NCBI GenBank assembly: GCA_030248295.1
Contig: JASANH010001222.1
Span: 62,001-126,000, forward strand
Reading direction: 5' to 3'
Length of the DNA stretch: 64,000 nucleotides
Source of the DNA: Mesodorylaimus sp. YZB2_4
Taxonomy: Eukaryota > Nematoda > Enoplea > Dorylaimida > Dorylaimidae
In this document: positions 1 through 16,170 of the stretch, in pieces
Layout of the letters: each line of letters opens with the position of its first letter
Numbering within the stretch: the stretch's first letter is position 1
The notes under the pieces: model-generated
What the model saw: only the letters and a program-made list of their open reading frames with translations
Told to the model about the DNA's origin: nothing
The model's database searches: none
Position numbers and translations under genes: made by a program

Positions 1-2978
1 GACACAGGGAGCCTGCCATGAGAGCTGGTCACCTCTAGGGATAGGCCGGGATCACCTTTTTCCGGGATCGAGATCAGGGCAAGCCCGATCGGGATCGGGA
101 TTTTTTGTTTGAGGTTGAACAGTTTGCACGCGCGAAGGAGATGAGTCTATTTTCCAGACCAAAGCACACTTTAGTCATCCAGGTTTTTTATCAGGTCGAG
201 TTTCAGTCATTATAAATAAGCTGAAATCGATGAGTACCGTATTTCCTCGAAATTCTCCCCGCGGGAGAAATTTTTTCAAATGGGTCCCAGACGGGGGAGA
301 ATTACCAGAGGGCAGGATGATTTCCAGAGGGGGGAGAATAAAGCTCAATCGGTGTCTAGACAGGGGAGAATAACCAGAGGGGGGAGGATTTCGATGAAAT
401 ACGGTTTCGACATTCGCAGTTTCGATACGCGTCCAGCAAGGTCAGCCTAGGCTAAGTAAAATCAGTGTTGCTTGCCGATTTGAGCCGATGTTGCTGTTGC
501 CTCTTCATCGCTACTGCTTCATGGCAGATATGATGGATCAGAGTGTACCTGCCATGCTTATGCATATCATAATTATATGCAGAATCCCGATGCCTCAATG
601 TCAGGATCAGGATTGGGATCCCAACCTATCCCTCACAGCCGCGCTTATCATATCATGACTGCTTGCCAGCTAATATGATTGAAAGTCCCGTGAGAACTGA
701 GCCGGCGCGGCCAAACCCGCAAAACTTTTAAAAAATATGGGGAAAATTGTGGGAAAAGTTTGTGGAGGCTTTTACAAAATAGAAATCCGCTCCATAAATC
801 AAAAACGATTTGTCTTCGAAGGAGACGGCATCTTGTCGAGCTCGAGAAAGCATAAGGCGAAACATTTCACAAAACTGCGTTTGGAAGGGGGGATATGGCT
901 GAAGTGGTCGACCATTTTTGAGGGGGGCTCGCGATAAGTGGTCGGCATGCGGTCAGGGGGGGAGGGGGGTCAAAAAATCGAGATTTTGTGCGGTCGACCT
1001 TTATGGATGGCCCCAAACCAGTCTTGAAGCACGACTTCAAAGGACTCGAGACTACATTGCAGCCTCCAAATTACGGATTTTTTACTCTTTTTCGCGTATG
1101 TTAGACCCAATACAGTATTGGGATGTACTTGTACTGTACAGTACAGTTCGTGAAACTTGTAGAAATAACCATGCGACACTGCCAGGCGGCGGACATACTG
1201 TAAGTATCAAAATCCAGCAAGTCTGGGCAGGGTCTGGATTTGGATGAGACCGTAATTCATAAATTAGGAAACTTCCCTCTTCTTTCAATAACCTTCGCTT
1301 GAATTTAGTTCACTAAAATCCTAAAGGTACAGCATGCGTAGGCGCACCGTTGAACCTTACATGAGACTTTAGAACCATCTTGCAACTTATGACTAATTTT
1401 GGGAGGCCACACAAAATTAGACGCAACCCTAGCCTAGATATACCGGGCAAGAGGGCTCTTTGCACTATTATGGCGTTGGTAACATCAGGGTCACAAGCAA
1501 CGAAATCCTAGTGCTTGTGACGGGGTTCATTGCAACTAATTTGCGTTGGCTGTGACCCCACCCCGTCACAAGCAACGCGCCGGAGTGGCTACGCATACCT
1601 GCCATGACGGATTTGCAGCCGAACAAGAACCTCAGGCGGACCACGACCAGACGGCTTTTTTCACAGAACTTCATCGCCGGAACCAGAACCAAAACTACTG
1701 TAGTTCCTTTTAAAACAGACTCACCCAGCACGTCGTTTTAAATTACGCGCTCTCTGACGGTGGCAGGCAGGAGCTGACACGTCAGGACCAATGCGGTTGC
1801 TGACCGTAATCCGTCAAGCAAAACGAAACGTCGATTTTGTGCAGCTAGATCGATCGATCGGTCCGATCCGATTTCTGTTTGTTCATGATTATGAAAGTGG
1901 CATTGGACAGCAAATAAATAATATTTAGGGGCTCCGAATCGAGATCTCGAGCTGGTAAGCGACCCTGTTCAGTGCTCTCTCAGGTTCCAGGCTGAGGTTG
2001 AACGGAATGCCCGCTTTGTTGACTGTATGTACAGTACTATAGTATCCATATTCATTGTTTTTGTCAAGTTTAAAATTAAAAATCACGAAACAGTAGATTT
2101 CATGAACCGCGGAAATAGGGATTCGGAAATTTAAGACGATAGCCGATTTGTTTTGGGGATTCTGGCTTGTTTAGCTGTGATTTTCGCTGACTTTATCGCA
2201 CACAGAGTTCATGCAAGGCTGGAAAACTTGGAAAAGTAAGAAAATCCGAGAAGTGCCTGGAAAACCTGGGGAAAAAGGAATTTTTGAGCCAAAATCGGGG
2301 TAAACTATGAGAGGCCGCATTTTGAGGTTTCAAATTTGAATCCCCGCCTTTTATGAGGATGTACATTCTGGATAAAGTCTAATTTTAATCTGATCGATCA
2401 GGTTTTGCGAAGTCATTTGACTAGGGAAGGGTAGTGGTGCTATCAATCAGTTAAAATTGGCTTACCTTGGTATTTGGCATGGGTAAAGTGACCTGTTCCG
2501 GAACTTTGATTTCTACCTCTATCCGACCTAGCAGCCAGCTTGTAAGTAGCTAACCAGCGCCTATCGCGGGATTTATTACCGATTTTGGAGAGAAAAAATA
2601 AGATGTTCTCGATAGTATGCCACGCGTTATCATTTACCAGTAGATAATCGCGGAGAATTTGAGTTGCTGACCCAGCAGTCGGATTGGATCAGTGGATCTG
2701 TCGATTTTCGCTTGGAGGTTTGTTGTTCCCGGATTTGGGCACTTCATCCCTGCTTGCATCCTTCCCCTCACAAATGTTTCTTTTCCCTTCTGTTTTGTGA
2801 AGAATAATTTGGTGTTTTGTTCTTTCTCTTGCTCTTTCTCTGCTCTTCCTGATCCGAGTTCACCGAACTAGGCAACGTCTCTTCTTTAAGATTTATTGCA
2901 TTACCCAACTTTCAGTGAACCCCTCATTCTCCCAAATCACTAAGTACAGGCAAATCGATCTTCTTTTCTTTTTTAGGA
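1..2978. other. Intergenic/5' flank of HSF
   Basis: I see no convincing gene here: the ORFs are short, overlap on both strands and match no family. The stretch holds a G-rich inverted-repeat element at 237-404, listed separately, and a hairpin at 1491-1522 (GTCACAAGCA and its perfect complement, 12-nt loop) with a further copy of the arm near 1577. A pyrimidine-rich tract runs into the acceptor TTTTTTAG at 2970-2976, two bases before the HSF start codon. Confidence 0.6.
237..404. repeat. G-rich element with 24-bp inverted termini
   Basis: The left end begins CCGTATTTCCTCGAAATTCT. The right end is its reverse complement with about 22 of 24 positions matching. Between them lies a degenerate repeat of the form CAGAGGGGGGAGAATAA. 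The size of about 170 bp and the matched termini suggest a small non-autonomous element. No clear target duplication is visible. Confidence 0.5.
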
Positions 2979-5770
2979 ATGTCACGAAAAAGTGGTAAAG
3001 ATGGCGGGCGAAGTGGTGTCGGAACAGGAGAAAACTCGCGATTAGCATTATCACACATTGTTCGAGATGACGACGAGGATGACGAGGATAGCATGGCTGC
3101 CGTGCCTGTTGAAAAATCCAGTTTACAGGTCAGACATTCGAACGCTGTGGCGAGTAGTGGACATATGACCGAGACGACAGTACCAAACTTTCTGTTGAAG
3201 CTATGGAGGCTTGTGGAAGATAAAAATTACGATTTCTGTATTTGCTGGGATCAGGTATGCTTGTTGTTCCTGTTCTTGTTTTTACCACATCACCAAACGC
3301 TTATCAGCGCACTCGAAGGTGGGGGGGGGGGAGGGGTACATAAAATGGGGGGAAATGATTTACTGGGCCGCACTATGGACCGTATCTGCGCGCCTGACAT
3401 GTCATGTCATAACGTACTTTATCCATGACCGATCACCACACAGCGCACTTGAGAGCTAAGGAACAAATGTTTGGCAATCATTTTTCACCCAGATGAGCCC
3501 TCCCCTGTAAATGCGCGTCCAGCGTGAGAGCCGGACGCCTTAACCGCTAGGCCAGACCCGGGTACCCCCACCCCAGGTCCACGAACCCAGGCCAACTGCC
3601 AGTCAGTCAGCTGTTGTGCTGTGAGTGACATTAATAAGTTGTGGTTTTTTCAGAGCGGATTAAGTTTCCACGTAAAAGAGCCCTTTACGTTCAGCAAGGA
3701 CGTTTTACCGCTCTTTTTCAAACACAGTAATCTCAACAGTTTTATTCGTCAGTTGAATATGTGTACGTAAGGATTCTTATTTATTGATTTTTCCGCTGGA
3801 GCTTAGAATCTAATTGGTTTTCAGATGGTTTTCGGAAAGTAACAAATTTAGAGCAAGGCGCTCTGAAGCACCAATCGAACGATCTGGACTCGCTGGAGTT
3901 TCATCACCAGTATTTCGTTCGTGGTCAGCCAGAATTATTGCAATGCATACGACGGAAGAGTTCGAGTAGCAAATCGGTTTCTGGTGAATTGGTTAATGTA
4001 TCGAACGATGCTAGTGGTACGCGTCGACTGAATCAAGCGCTGGAGGAGATTCGTCAATTACGCGAGAAGCAATTGGGCATGGATGCAAAGTTGAATCAAG
4101 TGAAGCGAGAAAATGAAAGTTTGTGGCGCGAAATGGCCCATATGCGTCAGTTGCATATGAAACAGCAACAGGTGAGGCAATGGATTCGATTTGCTGATTG
4201 TTCTGTCAAACTAGTCCGTATTAATAATTTTAGGTTGTCAATAAGCTCATTCAATTCCTGTTGACTGTTGTCCAACCAACGAGCGGGGGTCGTTTGGGAA
4301 AACGGAATTTATTGGCCATCGGATCTGGTATCCTGAATGAAGCCATGTTGGGTCATCCATCGAAACGAATACGAATCGATTCTGGTGATGCAGTGCAGAT
4401 TATTGAAAGTTTGGAACAAGAATTGAGAAATCGTCGTCGATCAGAACGACCCAGCGCAACAAATGCGTATCCTCAATCGAGCAGTATCAGTAGCGGCGAT
4501 GGGCCGATGATAGCGGATGTTACTGAAGAAATGGAACCAGAGGGTCCGATAGGTCCGAATTCTGTCGGCGATGTTCCCCTGGTCGATTATGGTGGCCCAT
4601 CACCGACGATCACCATGCAAGATGATGGCAGTCCCGTGTCATCGGTCACTCCGGGACAACAAGTGACTGTAGAACAGCCTGGTGAGTGGGTAGCCATTTC
4701 GGTTTTACAGCTAGTTGCTGTATATTGCATTTTATTTCAGACACCGATCCGCTGGCCTGCTTGGCTTCTACAGTTCCGAATAACATGCTAATAAGCCAAC
4801 ATCCGATCGTCTCTGGGTCGGAGCAACAGCCGAATGTGGTGCCTGTACAACAATGGATGGTCGCTGAGCCGACGGGGACCCCCAGTTCATCTGCGAGTGC
4901 TGCCACTCACTCTGTGTATGACGATCCCGCCTTATTGTCGCCACCGAGCAAAATGCTGGAGGGGTAAGAGGATTCGATTTTCAGAGATTTAGAGTTTTTC
5001 ATTAGGCGCAAGATATCTTAGCTCCAAATATTCTCTTTTAGAGACTCCAACGAATGGATGAAACCTGGCGGAGAATTTTCGCAGTATTTGGATTATGTGC
5101 AGGCCGACTTGGACTCGTTGAAGGATTTTCTAAGTTCCGAAGGTTTGGAAGTGGATTCAAATTCGTTGAGCGATTTATTCGTTGAACAGGATGACGTAAG
5201 TCGAATTTCCTCGATGTTTGACTGGAATCGTGCTGATGGAATTTGCTGTAGGCATTGGATACGACTACGGAATTATCAAACATTCAAGGAGGTAATATTT
5301 TGGGAAATGAACTTCAGATTTACAAAGCGCCAGAACCGCTTATCGACTTTGATTTTGGTCTTGACTCAAGCGCGGCTACGTCGACGGCCCAGATCTCGTC
5401 TGAGGTCCCTCTCTCAGAGCCAGCTGTATCGAGTGGCCTTGAGGCAATATCGACGCAGCCCATATTCGTTAATCAATCAGCGGCAGCCCAAGAACAACCT
5501 TTGCTGTTCGACCAGTTGGACAGTACACTGTTTCCTACACATGCAGTGATAAGCATTGGTTCGGAAGGTGCTTTGGCGACCCCGATTGTGTCGCCGAACT
5601 CGAGCAGAATTGAGCAAAGGCAAAATGTAGACGTATCAAGAACGACTGATCAAGATGTCGTCAGTTCACGGCTGCAGAGCCCAGGCAATAGTGGCGGTGG
5701 TGTTCGATCAACGACGGATGAGGTGCTGCGGTCGTCTGTGTCAAAGGCGAAGGCAGGAAAGAGACGCTGA
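2979..5770 (+). CDS. hsf-1: Heat shock transcription factor (HSF1-like)
   Basis: This is a nuclear activator of heat-shock genes that binds GAA-type elements as a trimer. Seven exons join in frame to 691 aa: 2979-3254, 3654-3762, 3825-4171, 4234-4681, 4741-4963, 5042-5195 and 5252-5770. The winged-helix DNA-binding domain starts near residue 68 ([12 protein letters not shown]) and includes the recognition-helix stretch [14 protein letters not shown], where the Tyr codon is split by intron 2. The HR-A/B coiled coil (about 195-260) has heptad leucines and crosses an intron into VVNKLIQFL, as in other HSFs. The C-terminal half is acidic and Ser/Gln-rich, fitting a transactivation region; I did not identify an HR-C. 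The N-terminal extension of about 65 residues has an acidic Asp/Glu run. The ATG was chosen because it directly follows a strong acceptor-like TTTTTTAG. Intron 1 (399 bp) carries a tRNA-like fragment. Confidence 0.95.
3514..3560 (-). repeat. tRNA-derived (Glu-like) 5' half, SINE head or pseudogene
   Basis: On the minus strand the sequence contains TGGCCTAGCGG, a perfect match to the RNA polymerase III A box (TRGYNNANNGG). It is followed by TTAAGGCGT and an anticodon-arm-like GTCCGGC/GCTGGAC stem around CTC, the Glu anticodon. No T arm or B box follows, so this is not an intact tRNA. It lies in HSF intron 1, antisense to the gene. Confidence 0.5.
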
Positions 5771-5983
5771 TGGGCGGCGTAGTGGACTTTGAGGATTGAA
5801 GGTTGGTTCATGGTTATTTCTTACGATTAGGCACTATTTATTCATGTCTGGATTTGGCGCACGGGTGGGTGGCAGTGGGGCGCCGAGTCCAGGCAGAATG
5901 ATTGTGCGAGATTTGATTGTTTGGTTTGTGCTAATCGATTGGAGCAGGAATGTGCGGAATAAGGGCATACTTGTGTGTGTAAG

Positions 5984-5989
5984 AATAAA
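5984..5989 (+). promoter_or_regulatory. Polyadenylation signal AATAAA downstream of HSF
   Basis: A canonical AATAAA lies about 215 bp after the HSF stop codon, followed by GT-rich DNA. It is the likely 3' end of the HSF mRNA. Confidence 0.55.
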
Positions 5990-6800
5990 GTAGAGGCTGT
6001 AGGGTGGGTGAGATGGTGAGGCTGATTCGGCACTCATTCTTCGAGAGTGGGTCAATAGGGAGCGTATCCTGTGCGCGTAGGCGGGTGCACTATAAACACT
6101 GGTTGAAGACGTTGTGATCCATCTAAAATTACATACGTCCGCCGTGGGGACCGGGTTCGAGTCGGGCACTTGTGTCGTGGCCGTCGCGCGGCCGTGCGCA
6201 TGGCCTTCTTTCATTGGTCTTGTAAAACGTCAGCTTCGAGCTAGAACCATCCGAGCGCAGGCGAAGAAGCCGGCCAGTTTCGTTCACGTCGACTCTTGCG
6301 GGGCTGGTCGAGCATTCGCTCGATGAAGAGAACGAGACGAGTGTTGCCCGGGACTCAAACGGACGGGGCGCTGTAGCAGCTCTTTCAACTATAGGCGCAC
6401 AAGAGCAGAAGCAAGAGGCGGCGGGCACCCGGCGGCTGCGTTTCATTTCGCTTCCCTTGCTCTCGTATAGGCTTATTGGCGCTGTTGTATTGAGCTTGTC
6501 TTTTTAGCATTTCGAATTGTCTTTCGAAAGCGTCGAGTCGAGTGCTAATTATTTAACGCCTTCTCGCTGGCCCACCCCGAAAAAGTTTATTAAAATATTT
6601 CTTACCGCCGCCCTTTCCCATATTTACCTTTTGCGGGCCGAGCGGCGGATGCATTCTTCATCCGAGTGGAAAGCTATTTTATGCGGTGGAATTTTAGTAA
6701 ATGCTGTGTCTCGGGCTCAAACTGCGCGCAGTGAGGCGCTAATCGAAGCCAGAAGTGGTCTAGTCGAATCGGTTTGGACGTGCAGGCAGTGATCACCTAA

Positions 6801-11360
<4,560 letters not shown>

Positions 11361-12029
11361 GCGCTGTCGGTTAGGCCGGACGATGGGTTGCCATTTGTTG
11401 AAATGAGTACGAGTGAAGCAGCTTTGTATCTAATTCTCACCTTGTGGCTGTTTTGCGGGGCTGGTGCTAAATGGTGCCCTTCTCTGATTATACACGTGTG
11501 TAGGAGCTGGTGTGCATGATAGGCGCGTAGACAATTCACCCACGCTTTCTCCTTCGTGACCTAGGCTTGACGAGCGTTTCGTTTTTGTCTTCCAGTCGGG
11601 CAGTTGGTAGCCGGTTTTTGTGTTTGTGTTGTGTTCAAGCCTGACATTGTCGATTACGGTTATTACGACTTGGTCACGTTTTTTGTCGAGAGTTAGCCTA
11701 TGTCGTATTTATACATGTACGACTATTGTTCTTGGACTCGTGCCGTTTTGTTCATTGTCAGGTGATTTTGTTGAAATTGGGCCTCGCAAACTACCGTCCT
11801 GACCATATAGAATGACCTATGTGAGTTCTATTAAATGCTTACACTGAAGTGACGAGGACGGTGGAGACTGCGCAAGGTCCTGTATGTGTGTGCGCCCCCT
11901 GCTTGAGGACCAGATGCTGGCACTGGTGCGAATAGATGGCTACTATTCCTTCCTCCATCAAGACTGAGCGTGCCTGAGACGTGTTTCAAAACCAGCGCAC
12001 CCACACACACACGACCCACACCCCAACAC

Positions 12030-12060
12030 CCCCCCCCCCCCCCCCACACAAAAAACAAAC

Positions 12061-12101
<41 letters not shown>

Positions 12102-12118
12102 AACCCCCCCCCCCCCAA
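12030..12118. repeat. Poly-C tracts with interspersed A-runs
   Basis: Several C-runs, the longest about 39 bases, are separated by short A-runs and followed by an A-rich stretch to about 12144. The run length may be unreliable because of sequencing error. Confidence 0.85.
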
Positions 12119-13379
12119 AAAAAACCAACAACAAAAAAAAAAACGCTTTAGGTGCAGGTTAGTTCTGCTTAGTATTCGACCGAGGCCGAGGTTGACCACC
12201 CTCGACCTCGAGGAAAAACGGCCGAGGATCGAGGTTCGCAAGCAAGATGCAACCATTAAGCTGTTTCCCAGTTTGGACACAAGGCGCACAAGTGTGCCTG
12301 CTTCTTGCAGATGAAAAATCAGCGATTTTTCTGCTAGCGTATTATTATATCACTGTGTAGGCCTGCTTCGTCCAGATAGCTAGCCTTTTTATTCCTGTGG
12401 GTGATTTGTCCCTTGAAAATACAGTCAGAAAAGCATAGAAATAGACTTAAACTTGTGGAACACATTACAAAATAAGTTAGGGACTGTTAGCAAAAAGCTC
12501 GAACCTCGACCCTCGACCCAATCTCGACTATCAACCCCGACCTCGACCTCGGCCTCGGGTCGGTAAAGTTGAGCATCGACCTCGACAAAAGTCATCCTTA
12601 TCCGAACACTAGCTGCTGACGTTTCGAAGTGGTCATAGACAGTGACAGCGAGAAAACAGGCTTGCAGGAGGGCAGGTTGGAGGGCATAGTACCAAGGACG
12701 TCATCCCGATTTATATCTTATTTCTTTGGGATCCACGCCGATGGTCAGATCAGTCGATGCTGGCACTGCTCAGCGTCGTCTCTGGCGTCCCAATGACGGA
12801 ACAAATAAATGTTACCAAGGCGCCAATGGACCATGGCGAGTGGGGAAAGTATCGATCCATCTTCCTGCCAGGTTCAACTGAACCAGCTTTTGCAGCTGAA
12901 CCATGACCAGAGGACCGAACCAGGATCGAAATGAACCGCAGCTTTCCTGCTGCAGTCAGCATGGACTAGACAAGTTGTAGCAAAGCTCAACAACTTGCTC
13001 GATTTTAGTGAAGATCAAGGGACACCCACGATAACTCCTAGTTTATGATTGTCCTTTCACTAAGAGCTTTTAATTAATGCGTTTTTTATTTTTGCACTGT
13101 CAGTCAGTGTGAAATGATACAAGGCAGCAGGCTGGTCCTGGTTCGGTTCAGTTCGACCCTGGTTCAATCGGCAGGCTCGGCGGCGGTAATCGATCTTAGT
13201 ATCGTGGTAAAAACTGGAATGTAATAGATCTTAGTCACCCGACAAAAAATCTTCGGATCGACGCCTAATGATTTGAGTATTAGTAATTTTTTATCTAGAA
13301 CCTTTTAAGTAATGAAAATTTTGCCAATTTTGCGAGATATCTCCCACCAATTTTGTAAAGTGGACGTCCAATTGGCTTC

Positions 13380-14320
13380 AGCCTCCCCCCTCCCCCACCC
13401 ACTTCCGTCCACTTTCCGCTGACCCCCACCCACCCCCCGGTCCCGTGACGATTCCCCCACTTGGTCGTTTCCCCCACTGTGACGATTCCCCCACCATAAT
13501 TTTCTCCTGCTATGCAGGTAGGTACGACTTGGGTCGCAAAAGGCAGCACGTGTGTGATAGGATGTGTGTAGCAGGATGATAGGCTTGGCTTATAGGGTAA
13601 GGGGCAGTGTAAAGTGCAAGTTTGGTGCTGCAGCTTGACGTGCAAGGTATTCAGGCTACAGACTTTTTGAACTCCCTACTTATTGCAGACTCCCAACTTA
13701 CGTTGCCAATACGAATGTGTGTAAGACCAGACCAGGTTTTCTGTGCCAATGAGGGCATGCTTAAAATCCAGATTAACGGATAGAACTACCTCACTGAATC
13801 GGGAAAAAACAGAGGACATAAATTTAGGCAGTGGAACTTGGGTGAATTCACCAGAATTACAGCTGCAGATTTCGGCAAAGTAGTTTTCTCATTCGCGATA
13901 AATTAGGCTCGTCTTTTTTGTCCTCGAACCAGGCGAGCGTGGTCCAAGGAGCAAACGTGAAGCAAGCATTTTAGGCCCTATCACAACATGGCTTTCGGAG
14001 CATGGCAGTCGAACGATAATTCAACAAAATAGCGGAGTATTTGAGGCATATTTCATGTCTTCTTGGACAAGCGATGAAGATTTGTGGATGAGTACTTATT
14101 CCCATACGGAGGCTCAAAATTTCGATAGCCGCAGTTTCTCTTCCACCACAAATTTGATGGTGGGGGAATCGTCTCAGTGGAGAAACGTCGCATGTCTCAG
14201 TGAGTCTTTTCCCCCACCAGGCACGGTGGGGGAACGACACAGTGGGGGGGGGGGGAGTCGTCTCAGTGGGGGGACTCGACCAAGTGGGTGAATCGTCTCA
14301 CAATCCACCTTCCCCCTCCC
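13380..14320. repeat. Dispersed inverted copies of a G-rich repeat
   Basis: Copies of GTGGGGGAATCGTCTCAGTG occur in forward orientation at about 14159-14310, with variants. In reverse complement (CCCCCACTGTGACGATTCCC) they occur at about 13440-13495. Between them are 650 bp of other sequence, so the arrangement is a loose inverted repeat. Confidence 0.55.
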
Positions 14321-16170
14321 CCCCCCTCCCCTGGGGTGGACTTCCTTTATGGATGGCCCCCATCCTATTTTTTTGCATTTGTTGCTGGCTTTTAGTCCAT
14401 GCCTGCATCGCCCTTTATGCGTTGTGTTTTACTTCAAATACTTAAGAATATGAGCAGCAGCAGGAGAATACTAATCTGATAAACCTGGTCGACCGCTAAT
14501 GGTGCCCAGTCTCTCCAAGTCAAGACACATGCCTGGCTGTAGCCCTCGTGGTATCAGGCATCAATAAGCTGGCTTAATATACTGCGGATCGTGCATTAGG
14601 TCCGGCCGTTACTGTTTATCCCATAAAATACTAGCGCACTTACGATTAGACATGGTAAAAGTCAGAACCACGAAAAGGAATGATCAAGGTCAGTGAGTTC
14701 CTGCAAGAATACATAATTTAAGGCTGTGGTTGTATCCGGAAATACAGTACAGCACGTTTGACTGCAGTATTGGTGGAAAATGCCTGGTCCAAAATGGCAT
14801 TTGCGAGTGCCATTAATACTCAAATACAGTAGATCCGAGTTGGGGTTTCATTGCGCACAGCGGTTGAAAGACACCCAGGGGCACGTCTGAGAGGTTGTTG
14901 CAGGAATTGGGGTCTCAGAGATTGATACTCTCCAGGATAAGCCTTTCTACTAGGCTTGGGGCCATACACATACGACGTCGTATGCAAATGCGCTTTTTTT
15001 AGCCCCCCTCCCCTACAGCCCCGCGAAATTTTTGAATTTTTGTTTTTTGAGGGAAGACACCAGCTCCGAAGTTGTTTCAATTGCATTCTGTATATTTGTA
15101 GAAAAAATGCACGTTTTCCTAAGTAGGTAAGCAGAATCCGGTCTCCCTTTCGAACGACGCGGCAAGCCAGCCGAAACTTATTACTACCACATGATGTTCA
15201 GGCAAAAGTGTGCGCGACGCTGCTATTTTGGTTTATTTATCTATATTTTATTTACTGTATTTGTTTATACTTTTAATTTTGTTTTATCTTTAAGTTTCGA
15301 AAAGCCAATTCTAAGAATTTCAAAGAATTTGTGACGATCTGAACCCAGTTCTGTGGCGCATTTTGAAAATTTGCAATCGCTTGGAGAATAAACGTTAAAT
15401 TTATTGTTTATGCGCCTATAAAAATTCGGTACGTAGGTTGATCAGGTAAAATCAGAAATCAGAAAAGAATTTACAGTCTAGGCCTACCAAGGGTGGCCAT
15501 ATGTGTAAGGCTCTTGCTTAGGCCGATTTGAAAAATCGTCGGATCTGTAGGGTCAGGGGGTGCCTTTGTGACTTTTGTGTACAGTAGCCTAATGTTGGTA
15601 CAGTACTTCGGAGTAGGCCTGCGGTATTCTGTCCACTTCTGTCCAGCTCTGACTGATAATCGAGCCAGTTACACAGTAAAATTGTTGAAGGCCGTAGGTA
15701 TGCGAAATCAGACCCTCTTCGCGAAAAGCCATTTTCACTGCTGATTTTTCGACTCGCGTAAGCTCTTCATGATCGAACTGCCGAATGCATATTCAAAGTT
15801 ATGAATGCCCCGGCGCATAATACTGTGCAAGAATTTATGTGGTGCTCTCTGATTTACCCGACTGTCTGCAGCTTGAAGAGAGAGAGGAAACGTTTTCGGC
15901 AGTTTCTGTTAAGAAGTTTTTTAAAACACTGAAATCTCTGTTTAAAACAAAAGCATGGAGAGGAGGATTGAAGGAATTAGACAAGAATCAATGGCAATCT
16001 GGAGCTGCCCGTTGCACTTGTTTGTATTGTTTTAGGGACGGCGAAATTTTTTTTCCTTTCCCGAGAAATGTGGGATTTCCCACCTATATCAACATTTCCG
16101 AGGCCTATGCTTCTCTGGCTAGGATTTCATTGGATTTTATCAAACTATAAATGCTTATAAATTTAGGAAA

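Larger units (their letters stand above)
11361..16170. other. Intergenic region with homopolymers and G/C-rich repeats
   Basis: I see no convincing coding region. It contains C-runs at 12030-12118, CTCGAC-type short repeats at about 12170-12250 and 12500-12600, and GGTGGGGGAATCGTCTCAGT-type repeats at about 13380-13500 (one orientation) and 14155-14320 (the other). The ORF at 15839-16150 has no recognisable domain and ends just before the UBF-like gene. Confidence 0.6.

Noticed and set aside
1468-1731. 87-codon minus-strand ORF near 1.5 kb
   Set aside because: It spans the GTCACAAGCA hairpin repeat and has no recognisable domain.
6129-6170. B-box-like GGTTCGAGTCG suggesting a tRNA or SINE
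   Set aside because: The flanking bases do not form a T stem and no A box is found at the proper distance upstream.
11831-12289. Gly-rich minus-strand ORF of 152 codons
   Set aside because: It is the translation of the poly-C tract and flanking short repeats.
15839-16150. 103-codon plus-strand ORF before the HMG-box gene
   Set aside because: No domain, biased low-complexity composition, and it ends before the HMG gene's own acceptor-like sequence; probably untranslated or chance.
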